The notes under the pieces were generated by a model. That model searched no databases, was not told where the DNA came from, and saw nothing but the letters and a program-made list of their open reading frames with translations. Positions 36,973 through 45,143 of a stretch of DNA of 64,000 nt are shown piece by piece. Source of the DNA: Vasconcelosia minhoensis LEGE 07310 (GTDB lineage: Bacteria; Cyanobacteriota; Cyanobacteriia; Phormidesmidales; Phormidesmidaceae). The first letter of the stretch is position 1; the number at the start of each line of letters is the position of its first letter. Both the position numbers and the translations under genes were made by a program. The stretch covers positions 48,516-112,515 of the forward strand of contig NZ_JADEXG010000008.1 in assembly GCF_015207255.1 (NCBI RefSeq), written 5' to 3'.

Positions 36973-37522
36973 GATCCCCTGGAGCCGCGCCTTCCGCTAT
37001 CGCCAAACCGCCTGGCTGCTCGCTAGCGCTGGCATCGGCTATCTGCTGCTGCTAATCGGAACGGCTTTTCATCCGGCCTCGGTCACCCTGGGCGGGCTGA
37101 TTGCAGCGGCGATGGTAGCGGCCTGGTTCCGGCAGTTTCGGGAAGCTGTGCCGTCAGCAGGAAACTTGCTCGATCAGGATGTGTTTCGGCGGTGGCTGGG
37201 CGCGGCCCGCCATACCCAGATAATGGACCCTGCCGCACGCCGCGAGTTCCAGCGGCTGGCCCTGTCCTGCCATGAATCGGCCCGCCAAATTGCGGCCCAG
37301 GAACCGGCGCTGTATCCCGAGCTGACTGAAGTACTGCATACCGTGGTGGCTTTAACCGAGCAGCCTTCCCAGGCGAAGCGTGATCGCTTAGTCGCCACCC
37401 ATCAGCAGCTCCAGCAGCTCCGCGACCAGGTTCTACTTGCGCCGGGCCGCGCAGTTGAACCTGAGGCTAGCCTAACCGCTCAGTTGCAGACGCTGATTCA
37501 GCTGAATAGAACAGTGCAATGA
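36971..37522 (+). CDS. Hypothetical membrane protein with two N-terminal helices
   Basis: I do not recognise this 183-residue protein. Two hydrophobic segments (TAWLLASAGIGYLLLLIGTAF and VTLGGLIAAAMVAAWF) are followed by a helical, Gln/Arg-rich cytosolic region of about 120 residues with LALSCHESARQIAAQ. The ATG at 36971 is chosen over a longer frame to 36758, which runs through repeats and the neighbouring gene. It is divergent from the reductase gene and lies 78 bases before the Uma2 gene. Confidence 0.7.
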   Translation: MIPWSRAFRYRQTAWLLASAGIGYLLLLIGTAFHPASVTLGGLIAAAMVAAWFRQFREAVPSAGNLLDQDVFRRWLGAARHTQIMDPAARREFQRLALSCHESARQIAAQEPALYPELTEVLHTVVALTEQPSQAKRDRLVATHQQLQQLRDQVLLAPGRAVEPEASLTAQLQTLIQLNRTVQ

Positions 37523-37600
37523 GAAAGGCAGCGCCAAGCTAATGTTAGGGTGTAAGCATGATGACTCAGGCTTCTCGCGGTTTACAGAGAGCGTTTAACC

Positions 37601-38191
37601 ATGACGGCTGCCGTTCAGTATCCCTTCTTAACCCCTCAAGCGTATTTGGATTGGGAACCCCTTCAAGAGATTCGCTACGAGTATATTGATGGCGAGGTCT
37701 TTGCCATGACGGGGGGCACTCTGCCTCACAGCGAGATTGCCGTTAACCTGACAGCGCTGCTCAAAAATCATCTCAGGGGTAAGGGCTGTCGAGTTTTGGG
37801 GTCTGACGCCAAAGTTGGAATCACAGAAAATGGCCCCTTCCTCTATGCCGATGGCAGCGTTACCTGTGATCCTCGCGATCGCGCGGCGCTTAAGTTTTGC
37901 CGTTTTCCCTGCCTGATTGCGGAGGTGCTCTCCCCCAGTACTGAAGCTTACGACCGGGGCGGCAAGTTCGCCCAGTATCGGCGGCTTGAAAGCTTGCAAG
38001 AGTACGTTTTGATCAGCAGCGATCTCGTTAGCGTTGATGTATTTCGCCTGAACGAGCAAGGCAAATGGGAATTAACACCTTACGCTCAGGATCAAGAAAT
38101 CCACCTCAGCAGCGTTGATTTAGCCTTTCCCATTGAGCGGCTCTATGACGACATTGATTTAGCAGCCAGCGAATCTTCTGAGACCTCATAA
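37601..38191 (+). CDS. Uma2 family PD-(D/E)XK protein
   Basis: The 196-residue protein belongs to the Uma2 (DUF820) family, abundant in cyanobacteria. It has PQAYLDWEPLQEIRYEYIDGE, GGTLPHSEIAVNLTALLKNH, CLIAEVLSPSTEAYDRGGKF and LQEYVLIS. In typical members the nuclease core has Pro-Asp before the beta strand; here the equivalent reads YADGSVTCDPRD, keeping the aspartate but not the proline. Its activity and target are not known. A second, dissimilar Uma2 gene lies at 46450-47010. Confidence 0.88.
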   Translation: MTAAVQYPFLTPQAYLDWEPLQEIRYEYIDGEVFAMTGGTLPHSEIAVNLTALLKNHLRGKGCRVLGSDAKVGITENGPFLYADGSVTCDPRDRAALKFCRFPCLIAEVLSPSTEAYDRGGKFAQYRRLESLQEYVLISSDLVSVDVFRLNEQGKWELTPYAQDQEIHLSSVDLAFPIERLYDDIDLAASESSETS

Positions 38192-38198
38192 TTACAGG

Positions 38199-38438
38199 CT
38201 ACGATGGCAAATGCCCAACTTTGACATAGATCAGGCAGCCCTCACGGCTAAAGGGGTTGTGAACGCTGCTGTGGGGGCTGCGTATCCAGGTGCCCTTGGG
38301 GTAAGTCCCATTTTCGTCCTCGAAGACGCCGTCTAGCACAAAGATTTCTTCGCCACCGTAGTGGGTATGGGGCGAGAACTGACTGTTGGCGGCATAGCGC
38401 ACAATAGAAGTCGCCCTATCGAGATGTTTGGCGGGCAA
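38199..38438 (-). pseudogene. ChrR-like cupin, truncated fragment
   Basis: This 79-codon frame opens with a TTG and immediately shows the middle of a ChrR-type cupin: [37 protein letters not shown] and [11 protein letters not shown]. Intact family members have further sequence on both sides. The histidines of SPHTH and the following glutamate would bind metal. The 5' end overlaps the end of the TetR-like remnant by 23 bases in another frame. I read both as leftovers of a deletion, although a short expressed cupin cannot be excluded. Confidence 0.6.
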
Positions 38439-38781
38439 AAAAATATTCAGTTTTTACCAGGGTAATGAGCTGCTCAATTTCACGATGAAGCTTCTGAGCA
38501 CCTCCCCGAACCCGTGAAAGCAGCAATCCCCCCTGTAGCGCGGCAAAGATCAGTGCCGCTAGGGCAGTTACCTCGCCAACAAAACGGAAGTCACCGGTTT
38601 GACGGCCTTCCATGAGAATAGTCGATATGCGCTCTTCGCTGTTCTGACTGAACTCCCGCACCTGCTCGACGGCAGGATGATTTAAGCTGGCAAGCTCAGC
38701 CCCAATCATGCCGCACAGGCAGGCTTTGTCCTGGTTGCCGCTGCTGAGGGTCGCTTCAAACAGCCTACAGTAGCGCCGCAG
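38416..38781 (-). pseudogene. TetR/AcrR-family regulator, C-terminal remnant
   Basis: From 38781 to 38416 the frame reads LRRYCRLFEATLSSGNQDKACLCGMIGAELASL-like sequence (quoted in part: ACLCGMIGAELASL), then FAALQGGLLLSRVRGG, which is the C-terminal ligand domain of TetR regulators. A stop codon at 38782-38784 lies just upstream, and no helix-turn-helix can be found before it. The DNA-binding half is therefore missing, so the gene should be non-functional as a repressor. An ATG at 38709 gives a 97-codon open frame. Confidence 0.7.
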
Positions 38782-38908
38782 CTAGATAGGGCAAGGTACG
38801 GTCAGTATGATTGCGAAGTACGACGGGCTGTCTTTTGACGGTAGGGCCGACCTTTGCTCAAGATAAAGTGCTGATGTGCAGTGTCGATTTTGAGTAGGTA
38901 AAAAAACG

Positions 38909-39427
38909 ATGGTTCAGCGTTTTTGCAAAATGATACTGGCGAGTAGCCTGCTGGTTGTCGGATTCGGCTTACCTGGATTGGCTGACGTGACAGAGCATGG
39001 TGAAGCCCATGAGACGTCCGTAGATATGACTCCTGACGGCCATGGGGAAGGACATATGGAGGAGCACCACCACGAGACCTTAGAAATTCCCGAGGGCATT
39101 GCCGTTCCGTCCATTGATCTGACTGTCACGCCCGACCCGGTGCGGGGCTGGAACTTACATGCGGCGGTGACCAACTTCGATTTTGCCCCCGAAGCAATCA
39201 ACCAGAATAGCGATCCCTCTGAAGGTCATGCCCATCTCTATATTGACGGTGAAATGGTGCGGCGGATCTATGGCCCCTGGTCTCATCTGCTGAACCTGGA
39301 GCCCGGCGAGCACGAGATCCGGGTAACCCTGAACGCTAACGGGCATGAGGAACTGACCTACCGGGGCGAAGTGATTGCCGATAGCGTCATAATTGAAGTC
39401 CCTGAACCCGAAGACCCCGCTCAATAG
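38909..39427 (+). CDS. Exported histidine-rich protein, putative metal binding
   Basis: The 172-residue protein has a clear signal peptide (MILASSLLVVGFGLPGLADV). The mature N-terminus is rich in histidine and acid: TEHGEAHE, DGHGEGHMEEHHHETLE. A beta-rich domain follows with AVTNFDFAPE, EGHAHLYIDGEMVRRIYGPW and NLEPGEHEIRVTLNANGHEE, which recalls cupredoxin or Ig-like copper-handling folds. I do not recognise a named family. It is five bases upstream of the DsbD-like membrane gene, so the two are very probably co-transcribed. Periplasmic copper or iron binding is inference. Confidence 0.75.
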   Translation: MVQRFCKMILASSLLVVGFGLPGLADVTEHGEAHETSVDMTPDGHGEGHMEEHHHETLEIPEGIAVPSIDLTVTPDPVRGWNLHAAVTNFDFAPEAINQNSDPSEGHAHLYIDGEMVRRIYGPWSHLLNLEPGEHEIRVTLNANGHEELTYRGEVIADSVIIEVPEPEDPAQ

Positions 39428-39432
39428 ACCCC

Positions 39433-40776
39433 ATGCCCAGCTTTGTCGATTTAGGGCTAATCGCCGCGCTCGGATTTCTCGGCAGCTTTGGCCACTGCGT
39501 CGGCATGTGCGGCCCGATTACGGCTGCCTTTGCCCTATCGCAGTCGGCGGAAAGCCGGGATTGGCGATCGCAGCTCTGGTTCCACACGCTGCTCAACCTA
39601 GGCCGCATCCTCAGCTATGCTCTGGTCGGCGCGGGGATTGGGGCGCTGGGCACGGTTTTATTCGCAGGCGGACAGATGGCGGGCGTTGGCAGCCTGCTGC
39701 GGCGGGCAGTGGCGATTCTCACCGGCAGCCTGCTGATCTGGTTTGGCCTCACCCAGGCTAGGCCGGGTCTGCTGCCCAGTATTCCTTTGCTCAACCCGAT
39801 GCAGCAGCAGTCGCTGCACGCAGGGCTGAACCGGCGGATGCAGCGGCTCTCTAAGCAGCCCCACCGCTGGACACCGGCGCTGCTGGGGCTGCTGTGGGGG
39901 CTGATCCCCTGCGGCTTTCTCTACGCGGCTCAGCTCCGGGCGGCAGAGACCCAGCACTGGGCTGGCGGTGCCGTCACGATGCTGGCCTTTGGCTTAGGTA
40001 CGCTGCCGGCGATGCTGGGGGTCGGCGTTTCGATGGCCTGGCTCAGCCGCGATCGCAGAAGTCAGCTATTTCGGCTGGGCGGCTGGGTGACGGTGATTAT
40101 CGGGTCTCTCATTCTGCTGCGCACCGGCGATACGATGACCGACTATAGCGGCCATGCGGCGCTGGGCTGTCTGCTGCTGGCGCTGCTGGCCCGGCCCCTG
40201 AGCCGACTGTGGGCGGCGCCGCTGCGCTATCGGCGGGTGTTGGGGGTGGGGGCCTTTGGGCTGAGCTGGGTGCATGTGTTTCATATGGTGGAGCATACCT
40301 GGAGCTGGCAGCTAGGCGCGATCGCGTTTATGCTGCCGACGCATCAGTGGGGCATCTGGCTGGGTGCCGTTTCCCTAGCGCTGATCACGCCCGCCGCCCT
40401 AACCAGCTTCGACTGGGCGCAGCGCCGGCTGGGCAAACAATGGCGACGCCTGCACCGGCTGAGCGTTCCCGCAGCCATCCTAGCTGCCGCCCATACCCTG
40501 CTGATCGGCTCCCACTATTGGGGCAGCCTGTCCCGCTCGTGGACCCATCAGGTACAGTCCCTTAGCCTAATTGCTCTCGTGCTGGGAATGCTCGCCGCCC
40601 GCTCTGGCCCGCTCTGGCGCTGGCTATCTCTGGAGAAATTCTATGTACCCCCATCATCGACGAAGGCCCCGCAGGCTGCTGGCGATCGCGACAGCTGCCA
40701 CCGCCCTGCTCCCCATCCCGACCCTGGCTCACAAAGTGAACGTCGCCGCCGACGTGGGGGCGACGCTTCACATTGA
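39433..40776 (+). CDS. DsbD_2/TauE-like and ferric-reductase-like fused membrane protein
   Basis: Residues 1 to about 240 form six helices of the cytochrome-c-biogenesis/sulfite-exporter-like family, with the paired-cysteine motif FGHCVGMCGPITAAF and later LLWGLIPCGFLYAA. The remaining half has a ferric-reductase-like transmembrane part: WVHVFHMVEHTW, ALTSFDWAQRRLGKQWRRLHRL and AAHTLLIGSHYWG, with histidines suited to haem. Related proteins are linked to copper and haem handling. The last 40 residues are low-complexity, Arg-rich and lie wholly inside the overlapping next gene, so the original stop was probably lost. Confidence 0.78.
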   Translation: MPSFVDLGLIAALGFLGSFGHCVGMCGPITAAFALSQSAESRDWRSQLWFHTLLNLGRILSYALVGAGIGALGTVLFAGGQMAGVGSLLRRAVAILTGSLLIWFGLTQARPGLLPSIPLLNPMQQQSLHAGLNRRMQRLSKQPHRWTPALLGLLWGLIPCGFLYAAQLRAAETQHWAGGAVTMLAFGLGTLPAMLGVGVSMAWLSRDRRSQLFRLGGWVTVIIGSLILLRTGDTMTDYSGHAALGCLLLALLARPLSRLWAAPLRYRRVLGVGAFGLSWVHVFHMVEHTWSWQLGAIAFMLPTHQWGIWLGAVSLALITPAALTSFDWAQRRLGKQWRRLHRLSVPAAILAAAHTLLIGSHYWGSLSRSWTHQVQSLSLIALVLGMLAARSGPLWRWLSLEKFYVPPSSTKAPQAAGDRDSCHRPAPHPDPGSQSERRRRRGGDASH

Positions 40777-41344
40777 GCCGACTGACACGCCCCGGGCAGG
40801 CAATTCGGCCCTGGCCTGGTTTGCTCTCACCCATAGAGGCGGAGAGACCATTCCGCTGGCGGACTGCAACTGTCGCTTAGCCGTTTTTGTCGATTCTCAG
40901 CCGGATACACCAGTGCTCGAACCCGAACTCAAGCCGGTCGATGCCGAGGGATACCAAGACATTCCCGGTGCAGACATCGTTTTTCCTCAGGTCGGGGCTT
41001 ACGAACTGGTCCTCAGCGGCGCGCCGCAGGCCGAGGCCGACTTTGCTCCCTTTGAGCTGAGCTTTGACGTGACCGTGGCGGCAGGGCAGACCGCTGCTCC
41101 AGACCCGACCTCGCCCGAGAGTCCAGCCGAATCACCGGCATCCTCCGTCGAATCACCGGCAGCACCACCGGCGGAATCACCAACGGAACTGCCCAGCGAG
41201 TCACCCGCATCGGTTCAGCTAGAAGGGGCCGAAGCTACTTCTGAAGAAAATACGTTTTCAAGTGGCATGTGGGTCGGGGTGGCAGTAGCCGTACTCAGCG
41301 GGGTTGGGGTGGCGGCCATCCTCATCCGGGGCAAGCGCAAATAG
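40643..41344 (+). CDS. Exported protein with C-terminal membrane anchor
   Basis: The ATG at 40643 has GGAGA six bases upstream and gives 233 residues. A signal peptide (LLAIATAATALLPIPTLA) leads to a beta-rich domain containing NSALAWFALTHRGGETIPLADCNCRLAVF and VGAYELVLSGAP (both shown only as fold indicators). A 60-residue Ser/Pro/Glu-rich linker with repeated ESPA units and a C-terminal helix (WVGVAVAVLSGVGVAAIL) with RGKRK tail anchor it facing the periplasm. The first 134 bases overlap the preceding gene in another frame. The role is unknown; the cysteine pair DCNC could bind metal. Confidence 0.78.
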   Translation: MYPHHRRRPRRLLAIATAATALLPIPTLAHKVNVAADVGATLHIEPTDTPRAGNSALAWFALTHRGGETIPLADCNCRLAVFVDSQPDTPVLEPELKPVDAEGYQDIPGADIVFPQVGAYELVLSGAPQAEADFAPFELSFDVTVAAGQTAAPDPTSPESPAESPASSVESPAAPPAESPTELPSESPASVQLEGAEATSEENTFSSGMWVGVAVAVLSGVGVAAILIRGKRK

Positions 41345-41420
41345 GGCAAAACATTCTAAAGAAAGTTGACGAGCCGTCATCGGACCCGTCATTTTGTCAT
41401 TTAGATGCGATCCTGAAAAG

Positions 41421-42467
41421 ATGGCCAAACTATCCGCCTCCCAGCTGAGCAACCCGGCACCACGCCCCCCGCTCAACCTGCTACAGAACCCCACCACCTG
41501 GCTGAGCGCCTTTTGGAAATTTTCGCGACCCCATACCATCGTGGGTACCAGCCTCAGCGTCGTTGGCCTGTTTGCCATTGCCTGGGCCGGGCGCTATTCT
41601 CCCTGGACGAACCCGGGGACGCTGCTAATCTGGCGGGCGGTCACAGCCCTGCTACTCACCTGGCTCGCCTGTTTGGCTGGTAATGTCTTTATCGTTGGCT
41701 TGAACCAGGTCGAGGACGTCGAGATTGATCGGATCAATAAGCCCCATCTGCCGATTGCCTCAGGCGAATTTTCGCGGCCGCAGGCGATTCGTTTGGTGGT
41801 GCTCTGCGGCGTCGCGGCGATGGTGCTAGCGGTGCTGTCTCACAGTCTCTATTTGATGGCGACGATCTGGGTGAGCCTGGCGATTGGCAGCGCTTATTCG
41901 GTGCCGCCGATTCGCCTTAAGCGCTTCCCTTTTTGGGCGTCGGTCTGCATCCTGACCGTGCGCGGAGCGATTGTAAATTTGGGCATTTATCTGCACGCGG
42001 CCAGCCAGATTGGGCTAAAGCCGACGGTGCCTGCCCGGGTGTGGGCGCTAACGCTGTTTATTCTGGTGTTTAGCTTCGCGATCGCGATTTTCAAAGACAT
42101 CCCCGATATCGAAGGCGATCGCCGCTACAACATTACGACGCTAACCCTTCAGCTAGGGCAGGTTCAGGTCTTTAACCTCGCTCGCTGGGTGCTGACCGCC
42201 TGCTACGGGGGTATGATGGTCGCGGCTCCTTTTTTACCGGGAGTGCATCAACCCTTGTTACTGGGGACCCATGCGATCGCCCTAGCCGGCTTTTGGTATC
42301 GCAGCCGACAGGTTGAACTTAGCCCCTCTAAGCATGAAGATGCAGAGAATGAAGTTACCGTAAGGAAATCCGTTTCCTATGCAAATTTTTACCAGTTCAT
42401 CTGGCTGCTGTTCTTCGCAGAGTATATTATTTTTTCAGCTGCCTGCCTGATGACCGGATTTGTCTAA
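41421..42467 (+). CDS. hpt: Homogentisate phytyltransferase
   Basis: This UbiA-family membrane enzyme joins phytyl diphosphate to homogentisate, the committed step of tocopherol synthesis. The 348-residue protein has about eight helices and the prenyl diphosphate motif GLNQVEDVEIDRINKPHLP, then SVPPIRLKRFPFWASVC and the second Asp-rich motif IFKDIPDIEGDRRYNI. FWKFSRPHTIVGTSLS at the N-terminus is typical. The ATG at 41421 is preferred to a TTG at 41394. Other tocopherol genes are not visible, but a geranylgeranyl-reductase-family gene lies at 35.7 kb. Confidence 0.93.
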   Translation: MAKLSASQLSNPAPRPPLNLLQNPTTWLSAFWKFSRPHTIVGTSLSVVGLFAIAWAGRYSPWTNPGTLLIWRAVTALLLTWLACLAGNVFIVGLNQVEDVEIDRINKPHLPIASGEFSRPQAIRLVVLCGVAAMVLAVLSHSLYLMATIWVSLAIGSAYSVPPIRLKRFPFWASVCILTVRGAIVNLGIYLHAASQIGLKPTVPARVWALTLFILVFSFAIAIFKDIPDIEGDRRYNITTLTLQLGQVQVFNLARWVLTACYGGMMVAAPFLPGVHQPLLLGTHAIALAGFWYRSRQVELSPSKHEDAENEVTVRKSVSYANFYQFIWLLFFAEYIIFSAACLMTGFV

Positions 42468-42569
42468 CTGTTCGATCGGTCACAGGCAGTTTAAGTGCTG
42501 GAAACAATCGTTTCTAAATCTCTATTTTTTGCGCCAGGCTCAGAACGCTAACGCTGAACGACTGCCGAC

Positions 42570-43094
42570 ATGCCAAAGCTGCCGAAATCCGTAGCCTGCG
42601 TCCTACTTTTACTGATCCTAATCATTCCTTTTGTCCTGCTTGAACTCCGGGGGATAGAAGCCTATCCCGCTGTGCTCCTGCCGTCAGGCGATCGGGTAGT
42701 CACCACTTCAGATGGGATAGTTACTTTTGGCATGACCGAGCTCGTTGCGGTCCACAGCGATGGCCAGGAGGAAATCATCGACCCCCAAGCATTTTTTGGC
42801 AATATACCGATCGACTACTGGCAACCGATTGCTCGCCGTGGATTTGGCCTTGATCCTGAAGTGATAACAAGCTTCTCATTGGGAGTATGGACGCTTAGCG
42901 CAAAATTCTCTCCCCAGGCAAACGCCCAGCAGCAGCAGCAGCTTCAGGCGTGGATGAACCAGCGCTTAGAATTCCTGAACCTTAAAGATATTGAAACAGT
43001 CAGAGTCCGCTACCCGAAGGTATTTTTTGACATCGATAGCCAGACTGAGGTCAGCCGAGAAGTAACCCGCTATTTTGATTATGAACTGGATTGA
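42570..43094 (+). CDS. Hypothetical membrane-anchored protein upstream of HTTM gene
   Basis: I do not recognise this 174-residue protein. One N-terminal hydrophobic segment (VACVLLLLILIIPFVLL) acts as signal or anchor, followed by a mixed domain with YPAVLLPSGDRVVTTSDG and a Gln-rich helix QQQQQLQAWMNQRLEFLN. Its end overlaps the start of the HTTM gene by 14 bases, which implies coupled translation and a shared function. It starts 102 bases after hpt. A partner or substrate of the HTTM protein is a reasonable guess. Confidence 0.75.
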   Translation: MPKLPKSVACVLLLLILIIPFVLLELRGIEAYPAVLLPSGDRVVTTSDGIVTFGMTELVAVHSDGQEEIIDPQAFFGNIPIDYWQPIARRGFGLDPEVITSFSLGVWTLSAKFSPQANAQQQQQLQAWMNQRLEFLNLKDIETVRVRYPKVFFDIDSQTEVSREVTRYFDYELD

Positions 43095-44247
43095 CAATGC
43101 CATTGGTACGCTTGAGAAAAAGATAGAGCTGGCAACTCGAACAGATATTGAGTCGCTCTGCTTTTTTCGAATTGTTTTTGGCCTGTTCACAATTCTATTC
43201 TTTTGGCCGAGCTATCGCTGGATTGGCGATGTACCCGATGCTTTTTTTAATCCACCCATCTTTAGCGTGGCCGCGCTGTTTTCAGGCTTTCCCTCTCCAG
43301 TGCTTTTTCTAGCAATAGACATTGGCATTTTCGTCACTATAATCACGCTTACGATTGGGCTATTTACAAGAATATCGACCATTGCTTTGCTGTTGCTGAT
43401 ACTGCTAGGGAACAGCTTTCAATATTCTTTTGGCAAGATCGATCACGGCATATTGCTGTACCTTTGTGTACTGCTCGTCATGAGCTTCAAGGACTGGGGC
43501 CGGTTTCTATCTGTGGATAGCCTGATCCGGCGGAATGGGACCGCTCGGTTTGAGCAGGCTAGACAGAACGCTCCGAAAACGCCTGCCCGGCTTACTGTAC
43601 TGGGAATTTTAGTCGCCTTCGGGTTTTTCACGGCGGGGTATGGGAAGGCGCTTAACTGGGTTGACTTCGATCTATCTACCAGCGGAGTCCTGTTCTGGCT
43701 GTATGGTGGCTACTTCACCCTCGGACGCGGTGAGCTGCTAGCGCCGTTGGCGATTCAGCTTGAAGCCCCCTTATTTTGGGAGATAGCAGACCTGTCAGCC
43801 GTCTTGTTTGAAATGGGATTCCTGTTTATGATTTTTTGGCGTCGCTCTTGGTTTGTCTGGCTAACGATAGCCTGCTGCTTCCATTTAATTAACTGCCTCC
43901 TGTTTAATATTCCTTTTATCGTTCAGGCGATCGCATACCTTGCTTTCATTCCCTGGAGCGGCTTCGCAATCGTCAATCGGGTCTGCTTCCGATATCCCAA
44001 GACGCTGCTGCTGGGGCTGTTTGGGTTTTGCTCTCTGGCCGCCGCGATTAAACTTTCATTTTCCAACGCGAGTGGCGGCATTTTGTTTGCCATCACCAAC
44101 CAGCTGTTTGGCTCATCAGCCGAGCTGCAGGTCACCAGCTTATTTTGGCTATCGCTAGTCGGCTTATTTGCGATCGCGTTTCGGCATCTCTTTGTAGACG
44201 AGCAGGCCCGGCCTCAACTGCCAATTACAGCCAGACTTCAGGACTGA
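43081..44247 (+). CDS. HTTM-domain (vitamin K-dependent-carboxylase-like) membrane protein
   Basis: The 388-residue protein has the HTTM arrangement: an amphipathic N-terminus, then about eight membrane helices, with RIVFGLFTILFFWPSYRWIG, GLFTRISTIALLLLILLGNS, FQYSFGKIDHGILLYLCVLL and FFTAGYGKALNWVDFDLSTSG. The family is related to the membrane part of vitamin K-dependent gamma-carboxylase; most bacterial members have unknown activity. The ATG at 43081 overlaps the previous gene by 14 bases. The proximity to a prenylquinone-synthesis gene (hpt) is suggestive only. Confidence 0.82.
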   Translation: MNWIDNAIGTLEKKIELATRTDIESLCFFRIVFGLFTILFFWPSYRWIGDVPDAFFNPPIFSVAALFSGFPSPVLFLAIDIGIFVTIITLTIGLFTRISTIALLLLILLGNSFQYSFGKIDHGILLYLCVLLVMSFKDWGRFLSVDSLIRRNGTARFEQARQNAPKTPARLTVLGILVAFGFFTAGYGKALNWVDFDLSTSGVLFWLYGGYFTLGRGELLAPLAIQLEAPLFWEIADLSAVLFEMGFLFMIFWRRSWFVWLTIACCFHLINCLLFNIPFIVQAIAYLAFIPWSGFAIVNRVCFRYPKTLLLGLFGFCSLAAAIKLSFSNASGGILFAITNQLFGSSAELQVTSLFWLSLVGLFAIAFRHLFVDEQARPQLPITARLQD

Positions 44248-45116
44248 CGGGGCTGAAGAACGGTCCAGAGTCCTAACAGAATCAGGGCAACACTCACGAC
44301 CATCCAGGGAGTAATCGGCTCGCGGAAAAACAGCCAGGCCAGCAGCGCCACCCAGAACGGTACGCCGCTGTAGACAATGCTGGTCGATTTGGTCGGGCCA
44401 ATCCGCTGGGTGCTGAGGACAAACAGCAGGTAGCCCAGCCCCGATGCGCCAATGCCCATGTAGAGAATTCCCAGGCTAGCGGCCAGCGATGGCTGGGGCA
44501 GGCCCGACCGCCAGAGCTCCGGCAGGGTCAGAACCAGCAGCTGTAGGATGCCAAATAGTGCGGCGTAGTAGCTCAGGGCCAGGCCGCTGTAGGTCATGCC
44601 CAAATGGCGCAGCAGGATGGAGTAGATCGCCCAGCAGCCGACGGCGCAGAGCATCAGCAGGTCGCCCAGGCTGAACTGGAGCTGAAGCAGGCGGGCCAGC
44701 TGACCATCGGTGAGCAGAATCAGGACGCCGAGAATCGCGATCGCGCCCCCCAAATAGTTCCGCCCGCTCAGCCGCTCTCGCAAAAAAACCGCCGCCAGGA
44801 AGCCGGTCACCACCGGGTTAAAGGCATTGATGATGGCCGTATTCGCCACTACCGTGTGGCGCAGGCTGAGAAAGAAAAAGAAGTGGTAGCCGACCACCCC
44901 AAAAGTGCCCAGCAGAAACAGCAGCCCGCCCTCCTGCCAGGAACCGATGGCGAACCGTCCCTGCTTGAAGCCTAAGCGCGATCGCTGCCACAGCAGCCCC
45001 TGCAAAAAAGCGGCGGCAATCAGGTAGCGTAGCAGCGTCGTCATCAGCGGCCCCAGCTCTACCGTGGTATATTTTCCCGCCACGAAGCTGCCCGCAAACA
45101 GTAAACTGGTGAGCAT
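44238..45116 (-). CDS. DMT-superfamily transporter (EamA)
   Basis: The 292-residue protein has ten membrane helices arranged as two EamA repeats, with LLFAGSFVAGKYTTVELGP, NTAIINAFNPVVTGFLAAVFLRERLS and VYSGVPFWVALLAWLFFREPITPW. Members export amino acids, metabolites or drugs; the substrate cannot be read from sequence. I place the start at the ATG 45114-45116, because a GTG at 45164 would overlap the divergent VOC gene by 21 bases. Its stop overlaps the HTTM stop by 10 bases on the opposite strand. Confidence 0.87.
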   Translation of the reverse strand: MLTSLLFAGSFVAGKYTTVELGPLMTTLLRYLIAAAFLQGLLWQRSRLGFKQGRFAIGSWQEGGLLFLLGTFGVVGYHFFFFLSLRHTVVANTAIINAFNPVVTGFLAAVFLRERLSGRNYLGGAIAILGVLILLTDGQLARLLQLQFSLGDLLMLCAVGCWAIYSILLRHLGMTYSGLALSYYAALFGILQLLVLTLPELWRSGLPQPSLAASLGILYMGIGASGLGYLLFVLSTQRIGPTKSTSIVYSGVPFWVALLAWLFFREPITPWMVVSVALILLGLWTVLQPRQS

Positions 45117-45143
45117 GGCAAGCAGACCCTGTCCCCAGCTTTT

